Shown here piece by piece: positions 1 to 6,061 of a stretch of DNA of 6,243 nt. Both the position numbers and the translations under genes were made by a program. The notes beneath the pieces were generated by a model. The model did not search any database and was not told the DNA's origin. It saw nothing but the letters and a program-made list of their open reading frames with translations. The DNA is from CAZHOV01 sp964534315. GTDB lineage: Bacteria; Bacteroidota; Bacteroidia; Chitinophagales; Saprospiraceae. Position 1 is the first letter of the stretch. Each line of letters opens with the position of its first letter. Location of the stretch: NCBI GenBank assembly GCA_964534315.1, contig CAZHOV010000234.1, forward strand, positions 1 to 6,243, given 5' to 3'.

Positions 1-42
1 GAAACCAGAAGAGGCTCCTGTAATTAAAATTGTTTTACTAAT
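1..42 (-). CDS. Short-chain dehydrogenase/reductase, N-terminal fragment cut by the window edge
   Basis: The minus strand at the left edge reads S-K-T-I-L-I-T-G-A-S-S-G-F, the first beta strand and TGxxxGx dinucleotide-binding turn of a classical NAD(P)-dependent short-chain dehydrogenase. Members of this family commonly begin M-(S/K)-K-T-x-L-I-T-G-A-S-S-G. The rest lies outside the window. The frame has an in-frame TGA six codons before the AGT (serine) codon and no ATG, GTG or TTG in between. The likeliest start is therefore ATT at 42-40, the exact place where Met is expected. An AGAAGG purine run at 55-50 lies 7 bases upstream and could act as a ribosome site. The start overlaps the end of the hydrolase gene (38-988) by 5 bases, which suggests translational coupling in one operon. 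Alternatives are a sequence error (ATT for ATG) or a +1 shift at the hydrolase stop. The family call is fairly secure; the start is not. Confidence 0.7.
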   Translation of the reverse strand, partial: MSKTILITGASSGF

Positions 43-988
43 AATTGAACCTTCTCTTCAGTGCATCTACAAAGAGATTATTGATGGTTTGGGAAATTTT
101 TGCCGTTGGCACAAAACCCTCCCCTCCGTGCGGTACCCCAGGGGCTACATACAGCTCAGTGGGCACTCCATCTCGCATGAGTTGTTGGGCATAAGCAATG
201 GCTTCATCCCGGAACAGCTCCACGGCACTTACATACACGAATGTAGGTGGAAGGCCACTTAAATCCGTAGCTCGTGAAGGGCTTTGCAAGGGGGTTGCCT
301 CTTTTCCGTAGTCTTTACCTAGATAGGCTCTCCAGCCGAAAAAAGAATCTTCCCTGTCCCAGACTAAATAACCAGACTCATTGCCGGAAGGCGTGTCATG
401 GGTATTGTCCAGCATCGGGCATTGTAAAATCTGATAGGCGATATCCACTCCTTTTCGCTCACGGTTTAGTAAGACGGTTCGGGCGGTCATTCCCCCCCCG
501 GCACTGCCTCCACCGATGACTATTTTGGTCTTGTCAATGCCCAATTCTTCGGCATGTTGGGCAGTCCAGACCAATCCGGCATAGCAGTCTTCCATGCCTT
601 CGGGGTGCTGGTGTTCCGGGGCTAGCTTGTATTCCACTGAAACTACGGTACACTGTAAATGAGAGATAAAGTGCCTGGCAACTGCATCCTCTCTGGCTGA
701 GCCCGTAATATTTCCACCACCGTGTATCCAATAAAAACAAATACCCGAGTGCTGGCTCTTATCTTTGGGTTGGTAGATGTACAGGCGTAGGTCTCTTCCC
801 TCCGCATTCACCATTTTCTCCTCCATAGAGATCGTTTCACTTTCAAACGGGAGGGCTTCCATCTGTTTGACCAGTTCTCTTATTGAGCGGTAATTTTGTT
901 CGGCCGTATTTAGCAATTGAGGCGGGAGTAGTTTCATGCCCTCGGTCATCTCGGGGTCGATTAATTTTAAGATTTTTTCGTTCATCAT
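38..988 (-). CDS. Alpha/beta-hydrolase, hormone-sensitive-lipase (family IV) type esterase
   Basis: This 316-residue enzyme has no signal peptide and is probably a cytoplasmic carboxylesterase or lipase acting on short or medium acyl esters. The visible family hallmarks are the oxyanion-hole HGGG at residues 89-92, the nucleophile elbow G-G-G-S-A-G-G with Ser162, and S-A-V-E-L-F-R-D-E at 254-262, where Glu257 takes the catalytic-acid position. His287 follows in P-H-G-G. A GGxSAGGG elbow with Glu in the acid position is typical of one HSL branch (the G-S-A-E-x-F-R-D-E type), so the triad looks intact. The V-E-Y-K-L-A-P-E-H segment at 118-126 is also characteristic. The gene starts with ATG ATG, so either codon is possible. 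It lies 95 bases after a short-chain dehydrogenase, behind a terminator-like hairpin, and overlaps a second dehydrogenase start at its 3' end. The natural substrate is unknown; the order resembles LipR-type esterases found with SDR genes. Confidence 0.93.
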   Translation of the reverse strand: MMNEKILKLIDPEMTEGMKLLPPQLLNTAEQNYRSIRELVKQMEALPFESETISMEEKMVNAEGRDLRLYIYQPKDKSQHSGICFYWIHGGGNITGSAREDAVARHFISHLQCTVVSVEYKLAPEHQHPEGMEDCYAGLVWTAQHAEELGIDKTKIVIGGGSAGGGMTARTVLLNRERKGVDIAYQILQCPMLDNTHDTPSGNESGYLVWDREDSFFGWRAYLGKDYGKEATPLQSPSRATDLSGLPPTFVYVSAVELFRDEAIAYAQQLMRDGVPTELYVAPGVPHGGEGFVPTAKISQTINNLFVDALKRRFNY

Positions 989-1016
989 GCTTTTGATTTA
1001 AGTATACTTTAATGCC

Positions 1017-1064
1017 AAAAAGCTACAGAGGTCTTAAGATTGTAGTTCTCTACAGGCTTTTTTT
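1017..1064 (-). terminator. Probable Rho-independent terminator after the short-chain dehydrogenase gene
   Basis: In minus-strand RNA, AAAAAGC (1062-1056) pairs with GCUUUUU (1023-1017). After one bulged C, UGUAGAG (1054-1048) pairs with CUCUGUA (1030-1024) through two G-U wobbles. This gives a stem of about 14 pairs around a 17-base loop, with the U run at the 3' end. In plus-strand RNA the two wobbles become A-C mismatches, so the structure favours minus-strand transcription. It starts 20 bases after the stop at 1084. The stem is AU-rich at its base and the U tract lies partly inside it, so termination may be incomplete and some read-through into the hydrolase gene is possible. A smaller hairpin, TGTAG-TTCT-CTACA (1041-1054), competes with it. 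Confidence 0.55.
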
Positions 1065-1083
1065 CAAATTGAATGAATATAGC

Positions 1084-1863
1084 CTACTTTAATTCCTGCA
1101 CAGCTCTTATTTGTTTAAGTACCATTCTTTTAGGCAATAGGGGAATTAGTGACAGGGATACTCTTTGTGAGAAAGGCAGACCTGAGATAACATCTAGTTT
1201 TCCGTTCATCATGGCATTGTAGCCATCTTCCGCTACCCTTCTGGGGCTGGCGGTTTTTTTAAACCCGTCCGTTCCGTCTAAGCCTGCCGTGCTGGCAAAC
1301 CCCGTTGATGTCGGGCCGGGCATCAGCGCGGTAACGGTAATGTTCGTATCGTGCAATTCTTCAGCCACCGCATTGCTTAAAAATGTAACATAGGCTTTGG
1401 TGGCGTAATAAACTGCTTGTAAAGGTCCGGGCGTCAGGGAGGCTGTAGAAGAAGTGTTTAGTATTTTACCGCTGTTTCTAGCAACCATTAGTGGTAGAAA
1501 TAAATACATCAGCTCTGTTAGTACAACCATGTTGAGATTGATCATCCCAATTTGCCGCTCCCAACTTAGCTCGTGAAATTTACCTCTAAGGCCAAAACCG
1601 GCATTATTGATCAGGTAATCCACCTGAATGTTTTTTTCTTTCACCTCATCAAATATTTCCTTAGCAGCTCCTGGTGCACCCAAATCTTTTGCAATAGTTA
1701 CTACCTTAACTTTATGCTTTTGCTCTAGCTCATCTTTGAGTTCCTTAAGTTTTTCCAGCCTCCTGGCCACAACGATTAAGTCGCCTCCTTTTTCGGCATG
1801 AATGCGGGCCATCTCCCTTCCAATACCGCTACTTGCTCCTGTTATTAATGCTGTTTTTTTCAT
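1084..1863 (-). CDS. Classical short-chain dehydrogenase/reductase (DltE/YqjQ-like)
   Basis: This 259-residue NAD(P)-dependent oxidoreductase probably interconverts an alcohol and a ketone or aldehyde in the cytoplasm. It shows the full classical SDR pattern: TGASSGIG at residues 8-15, NNAG at 86-89, probable structural/catalytic Asn109, catalytic Ser139, and Tyr152-x-x-x-Lys156. Arg34-Arg35 after the second beta strand suggest a preference for NADP(H). PGP at 182-184 follows the active site as usual. I start it at the ATG at 1863, which puts the cofactor motif at the very N-terminus. A longer frame to 1974 would add 37 residues unlike SDRs and would overlap the aldehyde dehydrogenase gene. 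The chosen start is only 10 bases after that gene's stop, across an A-rich leader, so the two are almost certainly cotranscribed. The hydrophobic C-terminal part (residues about 234-250) is common in DltE-like members. The substrate is not predictable. Confidence 0.93.
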   Translation of the reverse strand: MKKTALITGASSGIGREMARIHAEKGGDLIVVARRLEKLKELKDELEQKHKVKVVTIAKDLGAPGAAKEIFDEVKEKNIQVDYLINNAGFGLRGKFHELSWERQIGMINLNMVVLTELMYLFLPLMVARNSGKILNTSSTASLTPGPLQAVYYATKAYVTFLSNAVAEELHDTNITVTALMPGPTSTGFASTAGLDGTDGFKKTASPRRVAEDGYNAMMNGKLDVISGLPFSQRVSLSLIPLLPKRMVLKQIRAVQELK

Positions 1864-1873
1864 TGTTTTTTGT

Positions 1874-3469
1874 TTAAAAATCTTTGCCTCTGAAGTTATC
1901 AACCATTGCTTGTCCAGCCAGTTTGAGGAAATGTCCCCAACTCTGATCGGTACTATAAATTGAAGCGTTTTCAATAAGGTGTTCTACACGTTTTCGATTG
2001 GTGAGTTCGAAACTTGCAGCATTAAAATCATTAATTATTACTGACTTTTTTACATTTTCGAAATTCATTGGATTTCCAAAATTACCGACACCCGAAACGA
2101 AATCTTCAGTTGTCTCACCACACCCTCCCCATGTGAGGTAGGCGTTTAGCCAGATATTGGGAGGAATATCATTTACAGCAATCCCACCGTAGTTCAATTC
2201 TCTTATTGCTTGCTGAATTCTGGACTCATTGTTACTGAAGGTGTCATTGTCCACCAGTATCATGCATCCCAGAGAACCCAGTAATTTATTATTGCAAAAG
2301 GCTGTGGCCTTGGTTAAAAAGTCATCCGTTTCAGTGGTTGTTTCCAATGGGACTTCATTAAATACTTGGCAAAAGGCTTCATTTTGCACCGCAAAATCAT
2401 CTTCTTTTACGTCTGTTATGAATACAAATTCGCTTTTTTTAATTTTTCCGTTCTCCGGTTGTAATACCTCAGAAGTAGGATGGTGCTTTAAAAATTCTTC
2501 CTTTGTTTGATCTACTCCGGGATAGTAAGTAGGACAGGCATAGGTTTCTTCTTCTATTGCTTTTTTGAGTGCTTTGAGAAACTCATTGCGCTGTGGCCAA
2601 TTTTTAGAAGTAACAATGGTTTGCGGGCGACCACAGACGGCACCTCCGTTTAGCTTTCCTGATGATGCCAACTGAATGGCTTGTCTATGAATGTCCTTTT
2701 CTGTCCATTTCCCTGGAACAATGATACAAGGGTTATTCCCGCCACATTCAGAAACCAGCGGTGCACTTGCTGCTTTTTGTATGGCATGAGCTACTCCTGT
2801 AGAACCGGTAAAATAAATCGAGTGCAATCCTTCTAATTGAGTCATGGCTCTTCCCTGGTCAGCACTACAAAATGCACAGGCATTACAGTCGATCAGTGGG
2901 GCAAAAATCTTTTCCCAAATGGCATCCGTAGCCTCATTGAGTTTATGGGGCTTGTGGATCACGGCTTTATTTTCAAGGAAAAGTGCCATAGCCATTTCTA
3001 TGGAAGAACTATAATTTCCTGCACCTGAAACGGCGATAACTCCAGCAGGCTTATCCAATGGACTGACTTGGGTTGGCTTTCCTTCTACATGCAAATATCC
3101 TTTCTGCTTTCCGGCAGCCAGCTTGTCTTTCGAGAAAATGGGAAATACCTGAACTTCGTGAAGATCCTTGTCAATTTCCCTAATGGATAGGGGTTTGAGC
3201 ATTTCCCCTTTCAGGAGTGACTCATACAGTTTTTGAATACCCATGAGGGTGTTTGCCATGGGCATCACAGTTCCTCCTATACCTTCAGCGACACTTATAA
3301 TGTTTTGGCCGACCAAATCATTCTTCATTTTGGCGTCCGCTTCACCAAGTGCTTTGGCATGTTTTCTAAGGTTTTTCTGGATTTGTCTTAAAACGTTTAA
3401 TCGCTCCTCTACAGTGGTCTTTGACCATCTCTGAGGTTCTAAATGATTGTATGCTTCTTGTGCAGTCAT
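1874..3469 (-). CDS. Aldehyde dehydrogenase family protein
   Basis: This 531-residue NAD(P)-dependent aldehyde dehydrogenase should oxidise an aldehyde to the carboxylic acid. Landmarks appear in the normal order: the catalytic Asn152 in G-A-G-N-Y-S (the PWN position), Lys173 in H-K-P-H-K, the cofactor turn F-T-G-S-T-G at 220-225, the general base Glu241 in E-C-G-G-N-N-P, the nucleophile Cys279 in G-G-A-V-C-G-R-P-Q, and Glu364-x-Phe366 in N-E-A-F. The active site is complete, but the surrounding motifs diverge from the common ELGGKxP and GQxC forms. At 531 residues it is also somewhat longer than the usual 480-500, with extra N-terminal sequence before the Rossmann part. It therefore belongs to an outlying branch whose substrate I cannot name. 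The ATG at 3469 follows a promoter candidate by about 20 bases. The stop lies 10 bases before the short-chain dehydrogenase start, forming a two-gene unit. Confidence 0.92.
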   Translation of the reverse strand: MTAQEAYNHLEPQRWSKTTVEERLNVLRQIQKNLRKHAKALGEADAKMKNDLVGQNIISVAEGIGGTVMPMANTLMGIQKLYESLLKGEMLKPLSIREIDKDLHEVQVFPIFSKDKLAAGKQKGYLHVEGKPTQVSPLDKPAGVIAVSGAGNYSSSIEMAMALFLENKAVIHKPHKLNEATDAIWEKIFAPLIDCNACAFCSADQGRAMTQLEGLHSIYFTGSTGVAHAIQKAASAPLVSECGGNNPCIIVPGKWTEKDIHRQAIQLASSGKLNGGAVCGRPQTIVTSKNWPQRNEFLKALKKAIEEETYACPTYYPGVDQTKEEFLKHHPTSEVLQPENGKIKKSEFVFITDVKEDDFAVQNEAFCQVFNEVPLETTTETDDFLTKATAFCNNKLLGSLGCMILVDNDTFSNNESRIQQAIRELNYGGIAVNDIPPNIWLNAYLTWGGCGETTEDFVSGVGNFGNPMNFENVKKSVIINDFNAASFELTNRKRVEHLIENASIYSTDQSWGHFLKLAGQAMVDNFRGKDF

Positions 3470-3481
3470 AACTAATTTTTA

Positions 3482-3511
3482 TTTGTGAAACACAATGATA
3501 GTGCGCACAAA
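3482..3511. promoter_or_regulatory. Nested inverted repeats in the aldehyde dehydrogenase promoter, possible operator
   Basis: Three symmetrical elements are packed together. TTGTG-AAA-CACAA (3483-3495) is an inverted repeat with a 3-base centre. GTGCGCAC (3501-3508) is a perfect 8-base palindrome. The outer arms TTTGTG (3482-3487) and CACAAA (3506-3511) pair across the whole block. A further CACAAAA lies at 3525-3531. The palindrome fills the promoter spacer next to the -7 box, and the first repeat overlaps the -7 end and predicted start site. This placement suits regulator binding, most simply by the AraC-type protein encoded just upstream. AraC proteins usually bind direct repeats, so a different regulator is also possible. 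Confidence 0.35.
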
Positions 3512-3521
3512 GGGATTCAAC
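3493..3521 (-). promoter_or_regulatory. Candidate Bacteroidota-type promoter of the aldehyde dehydrogenase gene
   Basis: On the minus strand GTTG (3521-3518) is followed after 17 bases by TATCATTG (3500-3493). This fits the Bacteroidota pattern of TTG/TTTG at -33 and TAnnTTTG at -7, with one mismatch in the -7 box. Transcription would start near 3487 and leave a leader of under 20 bases before the ATG at 3469. The spacing is within the reported range but at its short end. It is the best match in this gap, although short motifs occur by chance in AT-rich DNA. Confidence 0.4.
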
Positions 3522-3550
3522 TTACACAAAATGCAGGATGGATAACACGA

Positions 3551-3571
3551 AACCCTGAATCAGGTCAGGTT
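3551..3571 (-). terminator. Hairpin overlapping the stop codon of the AraC-type gene, weak terminator candidate
   Basis: The minus strand reads AACCTGA, a 6-base loop CCTGAT, then TCA-G-GGTT, giving seven pairs with one bulged G. The TGA stop of the regulator gene lies inside it. Only a short U stretch (UUU then CG) follows, so it lacks a convincing terminator tail. It may protect the mRNA end, or partly separate the regulator transcript from the downstream dehydrogenase genes. Confidence 0.25.
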
Positions 3572-4474
3572 ACGGTATTCGATCGGGGTACATCCAACTT
3601 TCGATTTAAACAGTCGGGTGAAGTAATGGGGATAATCGAAACCTAAAGAAAACGCAATTTCTTTTATAGAAATATCAGTTCCTAATAAACGATCCTTAGC
3701 TATTTCCAGAAGATGGTAATGAATATGCTCTTGTGTGGTCTTTCCAGTCTCTTTGCGAAGTAAATCACTTAAATAATTTGGGGAAAGATTTACATGTTCC
3801 GCACATTGTAATACGGTCGGCAAACCTAATTTGGTCAACTTACTCGAATTAAAATAACCGGATAGAAAATTATTTATACCATCAATTACAACCTTGTTGT
3901 ATTTTTCCCGAGTTATAAACTGCCGGCCATAATAGCGGTTGCAATGATTTAATAACAGTTCAATGCCAGAAACCAGGACTTTTTTGGTGTGCTTATCAAT
4001 TGGGCGATTTATTTCACTTTTGATGGAATCAACAATAAGACTGAGACTCTGCTTCTCGTCTTCTGATAGGTGGAGGGCTTCATTTGCGTTGTATTTCCAA
4101 AAATAATATTCGTTTATAGTTGAAGATAGCGCAGTTCCATGTATTAGATCTGGATGAAAACAAAGAGTCCAGTTATAGGTACTTTTATCAAAATCTGGTG
4201 CCTCTGCACTTACAATTTGATGAGGTGATGCAAAAAATAAAGACCCTTCCTGAAAATCCAACTTATTTCTGCCATATTTTAAACTTCCTTTGGCAAGTTT
4301 CTTTAAGGTGATAGAGTAAAATGAGGAAGATAAACGTACATTATTTAAAGTGGATATTTTCTTTAAATCAACGTAAGAGAAATCCACCAAGGTAATCAAT
4401 GGGTGCTTAGGAGGACTTATGTTCAAAATATCATGAAGCATAGCTACACTATTAATTTTTAAAATTTTTTCCAT
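3560..4474 (-). CDS. AraC/XylS-family transcriptional regulator
   Basis: This 304-residue DNA-binding protein has an N-terminal region of about 200 residues, including a cupin-like sensor segment (about 50-95, with G-R-N-K-L-D-F-Q-E-G-S-L-F-F-A-S-P-H). A C-terminal AraC domain (about 210-302) follows. The first helix-turn-helix is near 219-240 (V-L-Q-C-A-E-H-V-N-L-S-P-N-Y-L-S-D-L-L-R). The second is near 268-298 (I-K-E-I-A-F-S-L-G-F-D-Y-P-H-Y-F-T-R-L-F-K), ending in the usual G-C-T-P-I-E-Y-R. I chose the ATG at 4474; an in-frame GTG at 4480 would add only two residues. The gene lies 48 bases after the secreted esterase and 90 bases before the aldehyde dehydrogenase, all in the same direction. 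It probably controls the dehydrogenase genes through the symmetric sites at 3482-3511, and possibly the esterase. The small-molecule signal is unknown. I see no clear promoter in the 48-base gap, so it may be read from the esterase transcript. Confidence 0.92.
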   Translation of the reverse strand: MEKILKINSVAMLHDILNISPPKHPLITLVDFSYVDLKKISTLNNVRLSSSFYSITLKKLAKGSLKYGRNKLDFQEGSLFFASPHQIVSAEAPDFDKSTYNWTLCFHPDLIHGTALSSTINEYYFWKYNANEALHLSEDEKQSLSLIVDSIKSEINRPIDKHTKKVLVSGIELLLNHCNRYYGRQFITREKYNKVVIDGINNFLSGYFNSSKLTKLGLPTVLQCAEHVNLSPNYLSDLLRKETGKTTQEHIHYHLLEIAKDRLLGTDISIKEIAFSLGFDYPHYFTRLFKSKVGCTPIEYRNLT

Positions 4475-4522
4475 TTCCACTTTAGTTAAGATTTTCTATT
4501 TATATCATCGTTCACAGTCATT

Positions 4523-5752
4523 TTATTGCTTGACAACTTTTCGAATTTGGAAAGAATTGTTATCCGGACTTAACACTTTTAAAAAATACAAACCAACAGG
4601 CAAAGCAGAGACATCTATGGTATGTAAGTTTTGGTTGGTATGAATGGTTGTTTGAACTTGGCCAACTGCGTTTAATAATTGAATCTGAGCCTCAGATATT
4701 CCTGTTATGGTTAACTGGCTGGAGACGGGATTGGGATAAATTTCAATAAGTTGTTGTTTCACATTTGTCCCACTTGTTTCAAGGGTTAGTCCAGTGCAAG
4801 CAGCGGGTATTTCTTCTGTAAGCTGAACACTGGTGCAAGCACTACAAAAAATACTTTTAAAAAAACAAGCAGTCCTTTGTATTCTATAATCTCGCGGATG
4901 AGGACAATGACCTCCATCAAGATCTACGTTTAATTCAGAACACACTCTATTCTCTACTAATTGTTCGTAAACAAACCTTGAACCAGCCAGTCCTTCAGCT
5001 GTATCAATAGGTGCTAAATGATCGAACTCGCCATGAAACATTATCATTGGTACCATATCTGATGAGTCTATTGCCATTAAACTGGTAGCGCCACAATCAC
5101 TTGTCACTCCTTTGATATCGAAGTTATGATCTAATCCATTTCCAGAAGAATTTAATGACCCCCATTGAGCTGTAATACCAGGCACGGTAGTTTCCCATTC
5201 TGATTGATCAGCAAAAATACAATTTAAAGCAGTCCCTGCACCTGCACTTCTTCCTTCTATAAATATCCAATTGGTATCAATGCCGTAGGTGTTGGCATGT
5301 TCTATTATATACCGTAATGCAGCAAAAGCGTCTTGCTGTGAACGATAAGCAGCTTGAAATAGCCCATCATCAGGCTGCGTATCATCGTAACCCAAACGGT
5401 AATTTATAGCAGCTGTAACAAAGCCTCTTCTTGCCATTACCCTACTTGCTATAGTTTTATCTTCTTTGCTACCACTTGTATAACCACCACCATGAATCAT
5501 TAATATAAATGGTCTTTTGCTAAAGGTCTCATTAGCTCCCGAAGGATAGCGAATGTCCATTAGCAAGTCCTGTGAATTTCCCTCATAATCGTTGGCATTT
5601 CCGTAAACTAAATCGGTTACTAATGTAATATCACTATTAGCAAAATATATTTCTTCTGTAAATCGATTATCTCCTGTGCAGTATTGTGCTTTAGCTTTTA
5701 CTAATAACAAGACGATGAAAAGAATTGACAAGTATGTGATTTTATTCAACAT
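4523..5752 (-). CDS. Secreted alpha/beta-hydrolase (carboxylesterase) with a type IX secretion sorting domain
   Basis: This 409-residue protein should be exported and then secreted or held on the cell surface. Residues 1-22 form a signal peptide with a long hydrophobic core, and A-K-A before Gln23 suits signal peptidase I. The hydrolase domain spans about 40-300. It has the oxyanion-hole H-G-G-G at 87-90, the nucleophile elbow G-R-S-A-G with Ser169, a probable acid Asp244 in G-E-F-D, and a catalytic His, most likely His282 in G-G-H-C-P (His285 is the alternative). A Cys-rich linker (about 283-319) follows. Residues about 335-409 form a T9SS type A sorting domain: E-I-Y-P-N-P at 337-342, L-L-N-A-V-G-Q, then L-P-V-G-L-Y-F-L-K-V and a basic end. 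This marks the host as Bacteroidota. Carboxylester hydrolysis is the likely activity; the substrate (acylated glycan, lipid or polyester) is unknown. The AraC-type gene follows 48 bases downstream. Confidence 0.93.
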   Translation of the reverse strand: MLNKITYLSILFIVLLLVKAKAQYCTGDNRFTEEIYFANSDITLVTDLVYGNANDYEGNSQDLLMDIRYPSGANETFSKRPFILMIHGGGYTSGSKEDKTIASRVMARRGFVTAAINYRLGYDDTQPDDGLFQAAYRSQQDAFAALRYIIEHANTYGIDTNWIFIEGRSAGAGTALNCIFADQSEWETTVPGITAQWGSLNSSGNGLDHNFDIKGVTSDCGATSLMAIDSSDMVPMIMFHGEFDHLAPIDTAEGLAGSRFVYEQLVENRVCSELNVDLDGGHCPHPRDYRIQRTACFFKSIFCSACTSVQLTEEIPAACTGLTLETSGTNVKQQLIEIYPNPVSSQLTITGISEAQIQLLNAVGQVQTTIHTNQNLHTIDVSALPVGLYFLKVLSPDNNSFQIRKVVKQ

Positions 5753-5773
5753 GATAGCATGTTTAAGGTCTAT

Positions 5774-5914
5774 TTAAAAGGATGATAATTGTTCGTAATA
5801 TTTAAATAATATAGATGGTTTTGACACCTTAGAGACTACAAGTTTTTCTTTAGCTGTCCGTCCAAGTAGTACCGGTATAATAACTTCAAGAGTAATAGAA
5901 ATTGCGATTGTCAT
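5774..5914 (-). CDS. Small hypothetical reading frame upstream of the secreted esterase (doubtful)
   Basis: A 46-residue frame opens with ATG at 5914 and ends with TAA 21 bases before the esterase ATG. The product begins M-T-I-A-I-S-I-T-L-E-V-I-I-P-V-L-L-G with a hydrophobic first third, then a polar, Lys-rich part, and ends K-Y-Y-E-Q-L-S-S-F. The hydrophobic part is short for a membrane helix and contains a Glu. I do not recognise the sequence. It could be a small membrane-associated protein, the eroded tail of a former gene, or chance. Its position just after a -7-like element and just before the esterase is the only support for a real leader gene. Confidence 0.22.
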   Translation of the reverse strand: MTIAISITLEVIIPVLLGRTAKEKLVVSKVSKPSILFKYYEQLSSF

Positions 5915-5951
5915 AATTCTTCTTTTATCACATGGATAAGCGTCACATCTC

Positions 5952-5959
5952 CAAAATTA
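5952..5959 (-). promoter_or_regulatory. -7 element (TAnnTTTG) upstream of the secreted esterase
   Basis: TAATTTTG on the minus strand is a perfect match to the Bacteroidota TAnnTTTG box. No TTG lies at the proper distance upstream; the nearest TTTG is 27 bases away. Initiation here would leave roughly 30 bases before the 46-codon frame and about 190 before the esterase ATG. It is the best candidate for the esterase promoter in this gap, but support rests on one half-site. Confidence 0.28.
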
Positions 5960-6061
5960 ACAAGAATCCTTATTGTCGTGCTTACACAAACCTCGGATAA
6001 GTATTCAATTTTCTTGGGTGTTTGTTGTTGAGAGTATAACATTTGGTATTTCTAATGGTGG

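Noticed and set aside
274..519. Plus-strand open frame inside the hydrolase gene
   Set aside because: Shadow of the real coding frame; no recognisable domain and Arg/Leu/His-rich composition typical of antisense frames. The same holds for plus-strand frames near 2229-2510, 2837-3028, 3243-3434 and 4120-4311.
38..988. HSL-type hydrolase thought inactive because Asp is replaced by Glu257 and the elbow is GGS, not GDS
   Set aside because: One branch of this family normally has the GGxSAGGG elbow and a GSAExFRDE acid motif, so the triad is probably functional.
1864..1974. Longer start for the short-chain dehydrogenase, adding 37 residues
   Set aside because: It overlaps the aldehyde dehydrogenase gene, and SDR proteins place the TGxxxGxG motif within the first 10-15 residues; the ATG at 1863 does this.
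4475..4480. GTG start for the AraC-type regulator
   Set aside because: It adds only two residues; the ATG at 4474 is the simpler choice, although GTG cannot be excluded.
5746..5760. Four-codon upstream frame (ATG at 5760) overlapping the esterase start
   Set aside because: Too short and likely due to chance; no attenuator hairpin accompanies it.
5932..6000. Plus-strand 22-codon frame starting at ATG 5932
   Set aside because: Very short, on the strand opposite all genes, with no supporting signals.
6026..6041. TGTT...AACA inverted repeat as an integron attC-like or recombination site
   Set aside because: Only four pairs, no matching core sites and no nearby integrase or cassette gene.
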